Shown here in pieces: positions 32,422-41,298 of a DNA stretch of 44,403 nt. Made by a program: the position numbers and the translations under genes. Under the pieces are notes generated by a model. The model made no database searches, was not told where the DNA came from, and saw only the letters and a program-made list of their open reading frames with translations. The DNA comes from an uncultured Acetatifactor sp. (lineage in GTDB: Bacteria; Bacillota; Clostridia; Lachnospirales; Lachnospiraceae). Each line of letters starts with the position of its first letter. Position 1 is the first letter of the stretch. Location: contig CAJULV010000030.1 of the NCBI GenBank assembly GCA_910587555.1, forward strand, positions 1 to 44,403, written 5' to 3'.

Positions 32422-34075
32422 GAGTGGTTCCAGGCTGAAAGTGATTCCCCTGGGGGGACTGGAACAGATTGGTATGAACATTACTGCCTTCGAGTACGGG
32501 GACAGTATTGTTGTGGTAGACTGCGGCCTGTCGTTCCCGGCGGACGATATGCTGGGGATAGACCTTGTCATTCCCGATGTGACCTACCTGAAGGATAATA
32601 TCGAAAAGGTGAAGGGTTTTGTGATCACCCATGGCCATGAGGACCATATCGGGGCGCTTCCCTATGTACTCCGGGAGCTGAACGTACCCGTATATGCCAC
32701 CAGGCTTACCATGGGCATTATTGAAAATAAACTGAAGGAGCATGAACTGACCAAAACCACAAAGAGAAAGGTTGTCAAATTCGGACAGTCCATCAATCTG
32801 GGACAGTTCAGGGTTGAGTTTATCAAGACAAACCACAGTATCGTGGATGCCGCTGCGCTGGCAATTTATTCCCCTGCCGGCATCGTGGTGCATACGGGAG
32901 ATTTCAAGGTTGATTACACGCCTGTCTTCGGGGACGCCATTGACCTGCAGCGCTTTGCGGAACTGGGCAAGAAGGGCGTGCTTGCGCTGATGTGTGATTC
33001 CACCAATGCGGAGCGTCCGGGCTTTACCCCTTCCGAGCGGACTGTGGGAACGACCTTTGACACGCTGTTTGAGGAGCATAAAAATACCAGGATTTTTGTG
33101 GCCACATTTGCTTCCAATGTGGACAGGGTTCAGCAGATTATCAATTCCGCGTATAAATTCGGACGTAAGGTGTGTGTGGAGGGCCGCAGCATGGTCAGTA
33201 TCATCGAGACGGCCAGGAATCTGGAGTGTATCAGCATTCCGGACAACACACTGATTGAGATAGAGCAGATGAAGGATTACCCCAACGAGCAGCAGGTCAT
33301 CATCACGACGGGAAGCCAGGGGGAGAGCATGGCGGCACTGAGCCGCATGGCGGGCGGCATGCACCGGAAGATTACCATCGGCGCGGGGGATACGGTGATT
33401 TTTTCCTCCAATCCCATTCCGGGCAACGAGAAATCCGTCACCAAGGTGATTAACGAACTGATCCGAAAGGGAGCGGACGTCATTTTCCAGGACGCCCATG
33501 TGTCCGGACATGCCTGCCAGGAGGAAATCAAGCTGATTTATTCCCTGATCCGTCCTAAATATGCGGTACCCGTACACGGGGAAATCAAGCATCTGAAGGC
33601 GCAGGCAAAGATTGCCCAGAGCCTTGGGATAGAGAAGGACAATATCTTTGTACTGTCTTCCGGCGACGTGCTGGAGATGGGAGAGGACGGCGCCGGGGTG
33701 ACAGGGCGTGTTCCTGTAGGCACAATCCTGGTGGACGGGCTGGGAGTGGGAGACGTGGGAAATGTAGTACTCCGCGACCGTCAGCATCTGGCCGAGGACG
33801 GGATCATGGTGGTAGTCATGAGCCTGGACAGGGCAGGAGGACAGATGGTGGCAGGACCCGATATTGTGTCGAGGGGATTTGTGTATGTGAAGGAATCCGA
33901 TGAATTGATAGAGGAAGCACGTCAGACCGTAGACGAGGCGCTTCAGAAATGCCTGGACAGAGGCATTACGGACTGGGGGCGGCTGAAAAATACCACCAAG
34001 GATATCCTCGGCGATTATGTCTGGAAGAAGACAAAGAGGCGTCCTATGATATTGCCGATTATTATGGAAGTGTAA
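32402..34075 (+). CDS. rnjA: Ribonuclease J
   Basis: A 557-residue metallo-beta-lactamase/beta-CASP nuclease. It has IPLGGLEQIGMNIT at the N-terminus, the metal motif HGHEDH at residues 77-82, HTGDFKVD, CDSTNAERPG, TTGSQGE and the C-terminal HGEIKHL. RNase J acts as 5'-to-3' exonuclease and endonuclease on mRNA and in rRNA maturation. The start is a TTG with GGAGG eight bases upstream; no in-frame ATG gives a proper N-terminus. The start and ribosome site lie inside the last codons of the decayed Fur gene, so the two were overlapping before decay. Confidence 0.95.
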   Translation: MKKKENKSGSRLKVIPLGGLEQIGMNITAFEYGDSIVVVDCGLSFPADDMLGIDLVIPDVTYLKDNIEKVKGFVITHGHEDHIGALPYVLRELNVPVYATRLTMGIIENKLKEHELTKTTKRKVVKFGQSINLGQFRVEFIKTNHSIVDAAALAIYSPAGIVVHTGDFKVDYTPVFGDAIDLQRFAELGKKGVLALMCDSTNAERPGFTPSERTVGTTFDTLFEEHKNTRIFVATFASNVDRVQQIINSAYKFGRKVCVEGRSMVSIIETARNLECISIPDNTLIEIEQMKDYPNEQQVIITTGSQGESMAALSRMAGGMHRKITIGAGDTVIFSSNPIPGNEKSVTKVINELIRKGADVIFQDAHVSGHACQEEIKLIYSLIRPKYAVPVHGEIKHLKAQAKIAQSLGIEKDNIFVLSSGDVLEMGEDGAGVTGRVPVGTILVDGLGVGDVGNVVLRDRQHLAEDGIMVVVMSLDRAGGQMVAGPDIVSRGFVYVKESDELIEEARQTVDEALQKCLDRGITDWGRLKNTTKDILGDYVWKKTKRRPMILPIIMEV

Positions 34076-34171
34076 GGAAAAACATTTCCGGAAGAGAAAC
34101 GACACCCGTTCACAGGTGAAGCGTAACAAGGCTGTGTAGGCCATGGCGGCGGAAGGCACAGGAGGATTCAT

Positions 34172-34567
34172 ATGAAAGTACTCAATATCATAAGTGCGGT
34201 GGCAGGCGCAATTTTCAGGCTGGTAACTGCAATCGCGGTAGTCTATCTGATTTATCAGGGAGCCGGAATTTGCTATGACTATGGCTACCGCATTTTTACG
34301 GAGCCGGCCATATCCGCGGGGGAAGGGAGGACGGTAACCGTGACCATAACGGAGAAGATGTCCCCCATGGAGATCGGGGAGCTGTTTGAGAGCAGGGGGC
34401 TGGTGAGAGATGCGAAGCTTTTTACCATGCAATATTATCTTTCCGAGTACAGGAAGGAAGTGGGAGCGGGAACGTTCGAGCTGAGTACTGCCATGAATGC
34501 GGAGGAAATGATGGCGGCTATGGTGGTTGTAAAAGACGAGGCGGAGGGTGAGGCTGAAGAAGAGTAG
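34172..34567 (+). CDS. Short MltG-like membrane protein (N-terminal part only)
   Basis: A 131-residue protein with one membrane segment at about residues 8-32, followed by an extracellular domain like the LysM-like part of MltG: VTVTITEKMSPMEIGELFESRGLV, then KLFTMQYYLSEYRKEVGAGTFELSTAMNAEEMMAAMV. Full MltG is about 350 residues and cuts new glycan strands with a catalytic Glu in its C-terminal domain, which is absent here. The stop is followed by a good start of the next gene, and no remnant of the catalytic part is seen, so this is likely a stable short form. Its place before the trmR-like gene matches B. subtilis yrrL-yrrM. AGGAGG precedes the ATG. Confidence 0.75.
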   Translation: MKVLNIISAVAGAIFRLVTAIAVVYLIYQGAGICYDYGYRIFTEPAISAGEGRTVTVTITEKMSPMEIGELFESRGLVRDAKLFTMQYYLSEYRKEVGAGTFELSTAMNAEEMMAAMVVVKDEAEGEAEEE

Positions 34568-34632
34568 GAAGCCCTTTGGCCCGGCTGCATTCTCCGGCCG
34601 TTTTCCGGGAAAGACGGTATGGAAGGTAAGAT

Positions 34633-35304
34633 ATGATTATAGATGAGAGAATGGCAGTCTTCATCGATTCTCTGGACAGGGGCAATACGCCTTTTCTGGA
34701 CAATCTGGAAAAGGCTGCGCTGGAGAACCGTATTCCGATTATACGAAAGCCCATGCAGAGCCTGCTGAAGTTTCTTCTTGCCCTCACGAAACCGGAGACG
34801 ATCCTGGAGGTGGGCACTGCAGTAGGCTTTTCTGCGCTGCTGATGAGCGAGTACGGGCCGGAGAACTGCCATATTACCACTATTGAGAACTATGATAAAC
34901 GGATTTCCGAAGCCGGGGAGAACTTCCGGCAGGCGGGAAAAGAGGACAGGATTACGCTTCTGGAAGGGGACGCCGCGGATGTACTGAGGGAATTGCGGGG
35001 GCCTTACGATATGATTTTCATGGATGCTGCCAAAGGGCAGTATCTTCATTTTTTCCCGGAAGTACTGCGGCTGCTGGCGCCCGGAGGGCTGCTGGTGTCG
35101 GACAATGTACTCAGGGACGGAGACATCATAGAGTCCCGCTTTGCGGTGGAAAGGCGGGATCGCACGATTCATGCCAGGATGCGGGAATATCTGTACCTGC
35201 TGAAGCATCATCCGGAGCTGGAGACGGCCGTGCTGCCGGTGGGAGACGGGGTAACCTTGAGTGCGAAGGTCCTGCGGAGGAATGAAGGCAAAGCGGTCCG
35301 CTGA
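34633..35304 (+). CDS. trmR: O-methyltransferase, TrmR-like (tRNA 5-hydroxyuridine methyltransferase)
   Basis: A 223-residue class I SAM-dependent O-methyltransferase: ILEVGTAVGFSALLMSE binds the cofactor, ITTIENYDKRISEAGENF supplies the acidic ribose contact, and MIFMDAAKGQYLHFF has the metal-binding Asp of the family. In B. subtilis the homologous YrrM (TrmR) methylates 5-hydroxyuridine at tRNA position 34 to 5-methoxyuridine. The match in gene order, between an MltG-type gene and a TrhP-type peptidase U32 gene, makes the tRNA role more likely than a catechol-type role, though the latter cannot be ruled out from sequence. GGAAGGTAAGAT precedes the ATG. Confidence 0.82.
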   Translation: MIIDERMAVFIDSLDRGNTPFLDNLEKAALENRIPIIRKPMQSLLKFLLALTKPETILEVGTAVGFSALLMSEYGPENCHITTIENYDKRISEAGENFRQAGKEDRITLLEGDAADVLRELRGPYDMIFMDAAKGQYLHFFPEVLRLLAPGGLLVSDNVLRDGDIIESRFAVERRDRTIHARMREYLYLLKHHPELETAVLPVGDGVTLSAKVLRRNEGKAVR

Positions 35305-35345
35305 ATGCGATGCGCGGTCTGCACGCAGAAAGGATAAACAATCGT

Positions 35346-36650
35346 ATGGAACATGGAAAGAAACCGGAACTGCTGATTCCGGCGGCAAGCCTGGAGGTGC
35401 TGAAGACGGCGGTCATATTTGGGGCGGATGCCGTATACATCGGCGGCGAGGCTTTCGGGCTGCGGGCTAAGGCGAAAAATTTCACCGCGGAGGAGATGGC
35501 GGCGGGGATTTCCTTTGCCCATGCCCACGGTGTAAAGGTGTATGTCACGGCAAACATTCTTGCCCATAATGGGGATTTGGAAGGCGCGGAGTTGTATTTT
35601 CAGGAACTGCGGGACATGAAGCCGGAGCCTTGTGACGCGCTGATCATTTCGGATCCGGGATTGTTTTCCGTTGCGAAGGACGTGTGGCCCGAAGTCGAAA
35701 TCCACATTTCCACCCAGGCGAATAACACCAATTACCGGACCTATCTGTTCTGGTGGAGCCTGGGGGCAAAGCGCGTGGTGTCCGCAAGGGAATTGTCTCT
35801 GGAAGAGATACGTGGGATTCGGGAGCGCATTCCGGAAGAGATGGAGATCGAGAGCTTTGTCCAGGGTTCCATGTGCATTTCCTATTCCGGGCGATGCCTT
35901 CTGAGCAATTATTTTACGGGACGTGATGCCAATCAGGGTTCCTGTACCCATCCCTGCCGCTGGAAATACGCCGTGGTGGAAGAGACCAGGCCAGGGGAGT
36001 ATCTGCCGGTATATGAGAATGAGCGCGGGACTTATATTTTTAATTCCAAAGATTTATGTATGATAGACCATATTCCGGAACTGGTGGAGTCCGGAATTGA
36101 CAGCTTTAAGATAGAAGGGCGTATGAAGACGGCGCTCTATGTGGCGACGGTGGCCAGGACCTACCGCAGGGCAATCGATGATTATTTTCAGTCGCCGGAC
36201 AGATATCGTGCCAATCTGGGCTGGTATCGGCAGGAAATTTCGAAATGCACCCACCGGCACTTTTCTACCGGCTTTTATTTCGGAAAGCCCACGGAGGAAA
36301 GCCAGATTTATGACAGCAGTACCTATGTGAATGAATATACTTATCTGGGGATGATTGAGGAGACGGCGGAGGCGGGGAGTCTGGGCTGCGGCCATTCCGG
36401 CATTATCCTGGCGCGTTTTGAGCAGCGCAATAAGTTTTCCGTGGGGGAATCACTGGAAATCATGAAGCCGGACGGACAGAACATAACGGCAGTGGTGGAA
36501 GCACTGTATACGGAAGAGGGCGAGCCGGTAGAGAGCTGCCCTCATGCCAGACAGCGCCTGTGGGTGAAGCTGTCGCAGCCGGTGGAGCCATACGATTTGC
36601 TCCGGAGGGAGACAAAGGACAAAAGCGAAGGGAGCGCCGTATCGGTTTGA
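35346..36650 (+). CDS. Peptidase U32 family protein, TrhP-like tRNA hydroxylation factor
   Basis: A 434-residue protein. The barrel-like N-terminal part has ELLIPAASLEVLKTAVIFGADAVYIGG; the U32 signature is seen in ESFVQGSMCISYSGRCLLSNYF, followed by CTHPCRWKY, whose cysteines likely bind a cluster. U32 proteins are named as peptidases, but TrhP/YrrO is needed to make 5-hydroxyuridine in tRNA using prephenate, the substrate for TrmR. The start at 35346 has GAAAGGA upstream; an ATG at 35310 has none. The stop codon lies in the loop of the terminator that follows. Confidence 0.88.
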   Translation: MEHGKKPELLIPAASLEVLKTAVIFGADAVYIGGEAFGLRAKAKNFTAEEMAAGISFAHAHGVKVYVTANILAHNGDLEGAELYFQELRDMKPEPCDALIISDPGLFSVAKDVWPEVEIHISTQANNTNYRTYLFWWSLGAKRVVSARELSLEEIRGIRERIPEEMEIESFVQGSMCISYSGRCLLSNYFTGRDANQGSCTHPCRWKYAVVEETRPGEYLPVYENERGTYIFNSKDLCMIDHIPELVESGIDSFKIEGRMKTALYVATVARTYRRAIDDYFQSPDRYRANLGWYRQEISKCTHRHFSTGFYFGKPTEESQIYDSSTYVNEYTYLGMIEETAEAGSLGCGHSGIILARFEQRNKFSVGESLEIMKPDGQNITAVVEALYTEEGEPVESCPHARQRLWVKLSQPVEPYDLLRRETKDKSEGSAVSV

Positions 36651-36675
36651 CGGAATACGGCGCTCCCTGTTTTTT
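36629..36675. terminator. 14-bp terminator shared by convergent operons
   Basis: AGGGAGCGCCGTAT (36629-36642) pairs perfectly with ATACGGCGCTCCCT (36655-36668), followed by six Ts. The left arm is the last coding part of the U32 gene and the loop holds its stop codon. On the other strand TTCGCTTTTG follows, so it may also end the minus-strand operon. Confidence 0.92.
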
Positions 36676-36740
36676 ATGATTTGGAAGTTTGCTGCTAAAG
36701 CAGCATGCGGACCGAGGGTTGAGGAGGGAGAAAGCCTTCC

Positions 36741-38534
36741 CTACTCGATCTTCCGAAAAATACGGATATATTTCCCGTCATTTACCTGTACATATCCGAA
36801 GTCATTCTCAATATACTGCATCAGCCACCCCTCCGGATCCGTCATCAGCTGCCCGTACCAACAGTCTACGATGATGACATTGGGGTACTTTTCGGGATAC
36901 ATTTCCCAGTACTCCAAAAGCCGCTCGTCGTAGGCGGTGGGGTTGACGGTGGAAAAATGGGAGATTTCCACGTCCTTGAAGAGATACTGTATGGTACTCA
37001 GGTTCATCAGGTCTACCATAATCAGAACCCTGTCCCCGTCCTGTATATAGGACTGCCAGTCCTCATAGTCGCTGTTATAGATATAGGCGTTCATGTAGTC
37101 GGAGATGATGCCTGCAGCAGGGCCTTCCCGCATAATACCGCGGCTCTGGAGTACATTATTGTAGTTGCTGGCAGAGCGCAGGGAATAAGCCTTGCCGAAC
37201 ACGGCTGTCAGGCACCAGACACAGAGCGCGGCGTAAATCCAGCGGGAATTTTTGGCGCCGGCGTTTTCGCCTGGGGCAAGTATGAGCAGAACGGCTCCGC
37301 AGAACGCTGCAGGCATGGCATGCGGAATAGATTCTGTCAGGGAGAGGTCTGTCAGGTAAGTGACTGCCAACAGGGACAGCACGGCGCCGGTCATGATATA
37401 TTTCAGGAATTTTCTCTGTATTTGCGTTGTATCCGCTGTGGCTTCCGCGGATAGGGGGCAAGCCTCATCTGCGGGTAAACCTGCGCCGGGGGAGCCGGCG
37501 GGGACAAGCGCATCATGCCTGTCCGTGCAGTCTTTGCCGCGGGAACGTCTGCCGCAGGCGCACAGGCCGGCCAGAGCAAAGGCAACCAGATGGATATGCA
37601 GGGTTTCATATCCTTTTCCCAGTACCGTCCAGTTGAAGAGGACTGCCATACAGGCGCAGACGGCAGTGAGACAGCAGGTCTGCTCCCAGCGCAGCTTCTT
37701 CCATTTAGCGGCTGCCATTGAGAGAAGCAGGCATAATAACCACAGCGCCGCCGTGAAGAGAAAGCTGAACAGCAGGGACAGCAGCTTCCTGTCCGGTGTG
37801 AGAGAATGGGTTATGTCTCCTGACAGAATGTGGGAGAGGGTTTCCAACAGCTCTCCCGGCGTGGTATAGGTAAAAAGCATGCCCAGATAACCCAGCCCGC
37901 ACAGGGCGCACACGAGGGTAATGATTCCCATATCCCGCCATTTGCTTTTTCCTGAGAAGACCGCAGGGATCATTATCACGAAGGGAAACAAAATGAGACA
38001 GGAAGGATAGGACAATACATTGAGTACCAGAGAAAGCGCGGCGAGAATCAGAAACCGCAGCTTTTTTCCGCGAGCGTAATAGCGGGCGAAAAACAGCGCC
38101 GTCAACGTATAGCACCATACCTGCATAATGCCGAATTCCGGCAGGATAATCTGTTTGGGAATGGTATTATAATAAATCAGAGCCAGAAGCCAGGCGTATG
38201 CTGCATCCACAGAGTCTTTCAATACCCTGTACAGATAAAGGCTGACACACAGATGAAGCAGGGTGCCGCATATGCGCAGATATAACACCACTCCGGCAGT
38301 GCCGAACAGCGCCAGCCAGGGCTTCATCAATAGAGCGCACAAAAAAGCGGAAGACTGGTGAGGCTCCCACATATCCAGAAAGAGCCTGTCTCCGCGAACA
38401 TTTCTGTAGGCCATGACAAGCTGGTATTCCTCGTCCATGCCCAGTGAGACAAATATCATTTTGAGAGAGGCCAGGACGCTGAAAATGAGGAGGAGCAGAC
38501 ACAGCTTTTTATGCTGCGGAATACACGCTTTCAT
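36741..38534 (-). CDS. GT-C-like multi-pass membrane protein
   Basis: A 597-residue membrane protein with about eleven hydrophobic segments. Its first outer loop reads GMDEEYQL (Asp34, Glu35, Glu36), then GDRLFLDMWEPHQSSAFL, in the style of GT-C enzymes such as ArnT or PMT, which take sugars from polyprenyl phosphate. A hydrophilic Ala/Pro-rich insert near residues 320-375 and a soluble tail of about 110 residues complete it. It is the last gene of the minus-strand operon and the likely transferase for the sugar loaded by the GtrB-like enzyme. The ATG at 38534 has AAAGGA upstream; an in-frame TTG 24 bases earlier is less likely. Confidence 0.78.
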   Translation of the reverse strand: MKACIPQHKKLCLLLLIFSVLASLKMIFVSLGMDEEYQLVMAYRNVRGDRLFLDMWEPHQSSAFLCALLMKPWLALFGTAGVVLYLRICGTLLHLCVSLYLYRVLKDSVDAAYAWLLALIYYNTIPKQIILPEFGIMQVWCYTLTALFFARYYARGKKLRFLILAALSLVLNVLSYPSCLILFPFVIMIPAVFSGKSKWRDMGIITLVCALCGLGYLGMLFTYTTPGELLETLSHILSGDITHSLTPDRKLLSLLFSFLFTAALWLLCLLLSMAAAKWKKLRWEQTCCLTAVCACMAVLFNWTVLGKGYETLHIHLVAFALAGLCACGRRSRGKDCTDRHDALVPAGSPGAGLPADEACPLSAEATADTTQIQRKFLKYIMTGAVLSLLAVTYLTDLSLTESIPHAMPAAFCGAVLLILAPGENAGAKNSRWIYAALCVWCLTAVFGKAYSLRSASNYNNVLQSRGIMREGPAAGIISDYMNAYIYNSDYEDWQSYIQDGDRVLIMVDLMNLSTIQYLFKDVEISHFSTVNPTAYDERLLEYWEMYPEKYPNVIIVDCWYGQLMTDPEGWLMQYIENDFGYVQVNDGKYIRIFRKIE

Positions 38535-38558
38535 TAAAGTTATCCTTTCATTAAGCAA

Positions 38559-39512
38559 TTAACAGGTTTCACGGTCATCTTCCCCTATTTTCGTATCCAG
38601 AACCTCATCCACAATGTAGGGGGGGCGCGTCCTGGCCGCGTCAAGGGTACGCCAGATATATTCGCCAAGTATCCCCAGCATCAGCATAATAATGCCGGAA
38701 GCGCATAAAATCACGCACATCAGGGATGCCCAGCCGTCAATGGGCGTGCCTCTGGTGAATTTTTCCGCAAGTACGCTGATGAGAAGGAGGGCGGCCAGCA
38801 GGTTGAACAGGATGCCCAGCCCGGACATAAACCGCAGCGGAAAGTAAGAAAAACTCATCACGGAATCGAATACAAGCTTTACCTTTTTGGAGAGTGTCCA
38901 GCGGGATTTTCCGATTTCCCGGTCCTGCCTTACAAAATAGATCATATCCGTGCGGAAGCCTGCCCAGAGTACCTGCAGGGTCAGGGAAGAATTTTTTTCA
39001 TCCAGCCGTTCCAGGACTTCAATTACTTTTCTGTCCACCAAATAGCAGTCACATCCCCCTACCGGCATATTTTTATTGACGATTTTCCGTATTATTGCAT
39101 AATATAGATTCGCGAATAATACTTTTACGGGATTCTCCTTCCGCTCCTTACGGACGGCCAGAACCACCTTGTTTCCGCGCTTCCAACTGTCATACATTTC
39201 CAGGATGATACGGGAATCTTCCTGGAGGTCAGCCTGTTTGGTGACGGCGCAGTCTCCGCTGCAGGCGCTTAAACCCGCCAACAGGGCGGCATGCTCGCCG
39301 AAATTGCGGGACAGCTTAACCAGCTTGACGCGGGAGTCCCTTTCCCGCAGCCGGTTCATCACCTGCCAGGAGTCGTCCCCGGAGCCGTCGTCCACAAAGA
39401 CGATTTCATAGTCTCCAAGCTGGCCGAGGATCTTTTCTTTCATGTCTTCATACAGAAGTTCCAGCGTATCCGCATTGTAATACACCGGAACGACAATTGA
39501 TATTTTACTCAT
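38559..39512 (-). CDS. GtrB/ArnC-like glycosyltransferase family 2
   Basis: A 317-residue GT2 enzyme. The catalytic domain has ISIVVPVYYNADTLELL, IVFVDDGSGDDSW and SRNFGEHAALLAGL; the usual DADLQDPP motif is replaced by KQADLQEDSR, keeping the key Asp. Two C-terminal membrane segments (near residues 230-255 and 265-290) and YIWRTLDAARTRPPYIV match GtrB, which loads a sugar onto undecaprenyl phosphate. With the GtrA-like protein and GT-C protein of the same operon it forms a three-part glycan-decoration set. It overlaps the cupin gene by four bases (ATGA-type). Confidence 0.88.
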   Translation of the reverse strand: MSKISIVVPVYYNADTLELLYEDMKEKILGQLGDYEIVFVDDGSGDDSWQVMNRLRERDSRVKLVKLSRNFGEHAALLAGLSACSGDCAVTKQADLQEDSRIILEMYDSWKRGNKVVLAVRKERKENPVKVLFANLYYAIIRKIVNKNMPVGGCDCYLVDRKVIEVLERLDEKNSSLTLQVLWAGFRTDMIYFVRQDREIGKSRWTLSKKVKLVFDSVMSFSYFPLRFMSGLGILFNLLAALLLISVLAEKFTRGTPIDGWASLMCVILCASGIIMLMLGILGEYIWRTLDAARTRPPYIVDEVLDTKIGEDDRETC

Positions 39513-39922
39513 TTTTTCACCATTTTCAGATAATTATCGTAGTCCCGAATATACTCCCGTGGATCGTAGTGTTCGTTGGACAGCACCAACAGCACGGAAT
39601 CCGGGGAAAAATCATACATTTCTTTCCAGACCATGCTTTTCAGGTATAACCCCATTCGGGGCCTGTTCAGCTCAATGACGCGGCTTTCGTGCCCGTTATC
39701 CACCTTTACCCTGCTGGTGCCGGACACATTGATCATCACAAATTCGGATTTGAGATTGGCGTGTTTCCCGCGGACGACTTCGTCGTCAGAGCCATAGATA
39801 TAAAAAATCCGCTTAATATCGAAGGGAATGGCAGAGCCGCCTTCCACCACCACGAGATTTCCTCTTTCGTCGCCCAGATCCGGGAAATCCAGAATCTGAA
39901 TCTGTTCTTCCAGTTTATTCAT
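39509..39922 (-). CDS. FdtA/QdtA-like sugar-ketoisomerase-family cupin
   Basis: A 137-residue single-domain cupin: IQILDFPDLGDERGNLVVVEGG, PFDIKRIFYIYG, then MGLYLKSMVWKEMYDF and LLVLSNEHYDPREYIRDYD. This is the FdtA/QdtA/WxcM-like family; characterised members shift the keto group of dTDP-4-keto-6-deoxyglucose from C4 to C3. They carry HxH in RGxHAH as catalytic residues; here it is RGKHAN, with His54 kept but Asn56 in place of the second His, so the activity may differ. The ATG at 39922 follows AGGAG by six bases; the frame runs 29 codons further up without support. The next gene upstream is a sugar aminotransferase, as in fdtA-fdtB and qdtA-qdtB pairs. Confidence 0.82.
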   Translation of the reverse strand: MNKLEEQIQILDFPDLGDERGNLVVVEGGSAIPFDIKRIFYIYGSDDEVVRGKHANLKSEFVMINVSGTSRVKVDNGHESRVIELNRPRMGLYLKSMVWKEMYDFSPDSVLLVLSNEHYDPREYIRDYDNYLKMVKK

Positions 39923-40044
39923 TGCATTCTCCTGATTTTCTATAATGTAACCGCTTTCGCCCGGTTTTTCACAACAGTCCGGGTGCCTGAAGGCGAAATC
40001 CTGCTCCATGAAATCCGTTCAGGGACCTACCCGGCAGAATGTCC

Positions 40045-41139
40045 TCAGGTAAACGAATTTATACAATCTATCGTATATTGCTGCTCGCCCTGCCGCATGC
40101 CGTTATAGAAGGGAAGGGACAGCACGGTATCGGCATATGCCTCCGTAATCGGAAGGTCTCCCCGGTGATGGCCCAGATGGCTGTAGGCTTCCGCCAGGTG
40201 GGGAGGGACAGGGTAATGGATTAGGGTACTGATGCCCTGCCGTTCCAGATATGCCGTCAGCTCCCGGCGGCGCCCGGTACGAATCACGTACTGATGCCAC
40301 ACGGCCCGGGTATCTTCCCGCTCCTCCGGCAGAATGATGTCTTTGCTGTGCAGCTCCCGGCTGTAGACGGCCGCCAGCTGCCTGCGCTCTTCCGTGATTT
40401 CCGCCATGTGGGACAGCCGTACATTCAGCAGGCCTGCCTGTAGCTCGTCCAGCCGGGAATTGGCGCCCACGACTTTATTGTAATAACGCTTTTCGCTGCC
40501 GTAATTTCGAAATATACGGGCATCCGCCGCCAATTCCGCCGAATTGGTGACGATGGCGCCGGCGTCTCCGAAGGCTCCCAGGTTCTTGGAGGGATAGAAG
40601 GAAAAGCATCCCGCATCCCCGAAGGTACCGGTCATCCGCCCTTTGTAAAGCGCGCCGTGGGACTGGGCGCAGTCCTCGATGAGCTTCAGCTGATGCTTCC
40701 GGCAGAGGGCGGTAATTTTATCCATGTCCGCCGTATGCCCGTAGAGATGGACCACCATAACGGCTTTGGTCCTGGGGGTGATTTTTTCTTCTATTTTATC
40801 CGCGTCAATCTGATAATACGCATCCGGCTCCACGAAAACAGGAGTGGCTCCGTTTATTGTGATCCCCATGACGCTGGCAATATAAGTATTTCCCTGTACG
40901 ATTACCTCATCGCCGGTGCCGATGCCCAGGAGCCTGACGGCAATCCAGAGGGCATCAAGGCCGCTTGCCAAACCCACACAGTGATTCGCACCGGTATAGG
41001 CGGCAAAATTCGCTTCGAAGGTTTTCACCTCATTGCCCAGCACATACCAGCCTGAGCGAAGCACGGAGAGCGCCTTTTCTTCAAATTCCTTCTGATATTT
41101 GTAATAGCCGTAGTCCATACGGTTTGACATGATTTTCAT
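40045..41139 (-). CDS. DegT/DnrJ/EryC1/StrS sugar aminotransferase, FdtB/QdtB-like
   Basis: A 364-residue PLP-dependent aminotransferase. MDYGYYKYQKEFEEKALSVL and SGWYVLGNEVKTFE open the fold; IEDCAQSHGA has Asp156 for the cofactor ring nitrogen; SFYPSKNLGAFGD has the cofactor Lys185. Family members aminate keto sugars with glutamate as donor. Beside the QdtA-like cupin it should make a dTDP-3-amino-3,6-dideoxyhexose (Qui3N or Fuc3N type), which is inference from pairing. No acetyl- or formyltransferase for such a sugar is seen here. The start at 41139 fits the family; an open frame of 38 codons upstream does not resemble the family. Confidence 0.9.
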   Translation of the reverse strand: MKIMSNRMDYGYYKYQKEFEEKALSVLRSGWYVLGNEVKTFEANFAAYTGANHCVGLASGLDALWIAVRLLGIGTGDEVIVQGNTYIASVMGITINGATPVFVEPDAYYQIDADKIEEKITPRTKAVMVVHLYGHTADMDKITALCRKHQLKLIEDCAQSHGALYKGRMTGTFGDAGCFSFYPSKNLGAFGDAGAIVTNSAELAADARIFRNYGSEKRYYNKVVGANSRLDELQAGLLNVRLSHMAEITEERRQLAAVYSRELHSKDIILPEEREDTRAVWHQYVIRTGRRRELTAYLERQGISTLIHYPVPPHLAEAYSHLGHHRGDLPITEAYADTVLSLPFYNGMRQGEQQYTIDCINSFT

Positions 41140-41298
41140 GGGCTGTTCCGAGTATCCTTTCCGTGGGGCTGCTGCAGTAGGATTTTTTAATACCGCAGCC
41201 CCTTTTGACCCCGCCGGACCGGCAGGGAATGGAAGCTGTATTCCACTGCGCATATCATATCATATTCCGCTGGAGCGTTCAAGATTTATTGCGATATC

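Noticed and set aside
32288..34432. A 714-codon open frame on the minus strand
   Set aside because: It lies opposite rnjA and its neighbours, which are certain genes; the product resembles no known protein.
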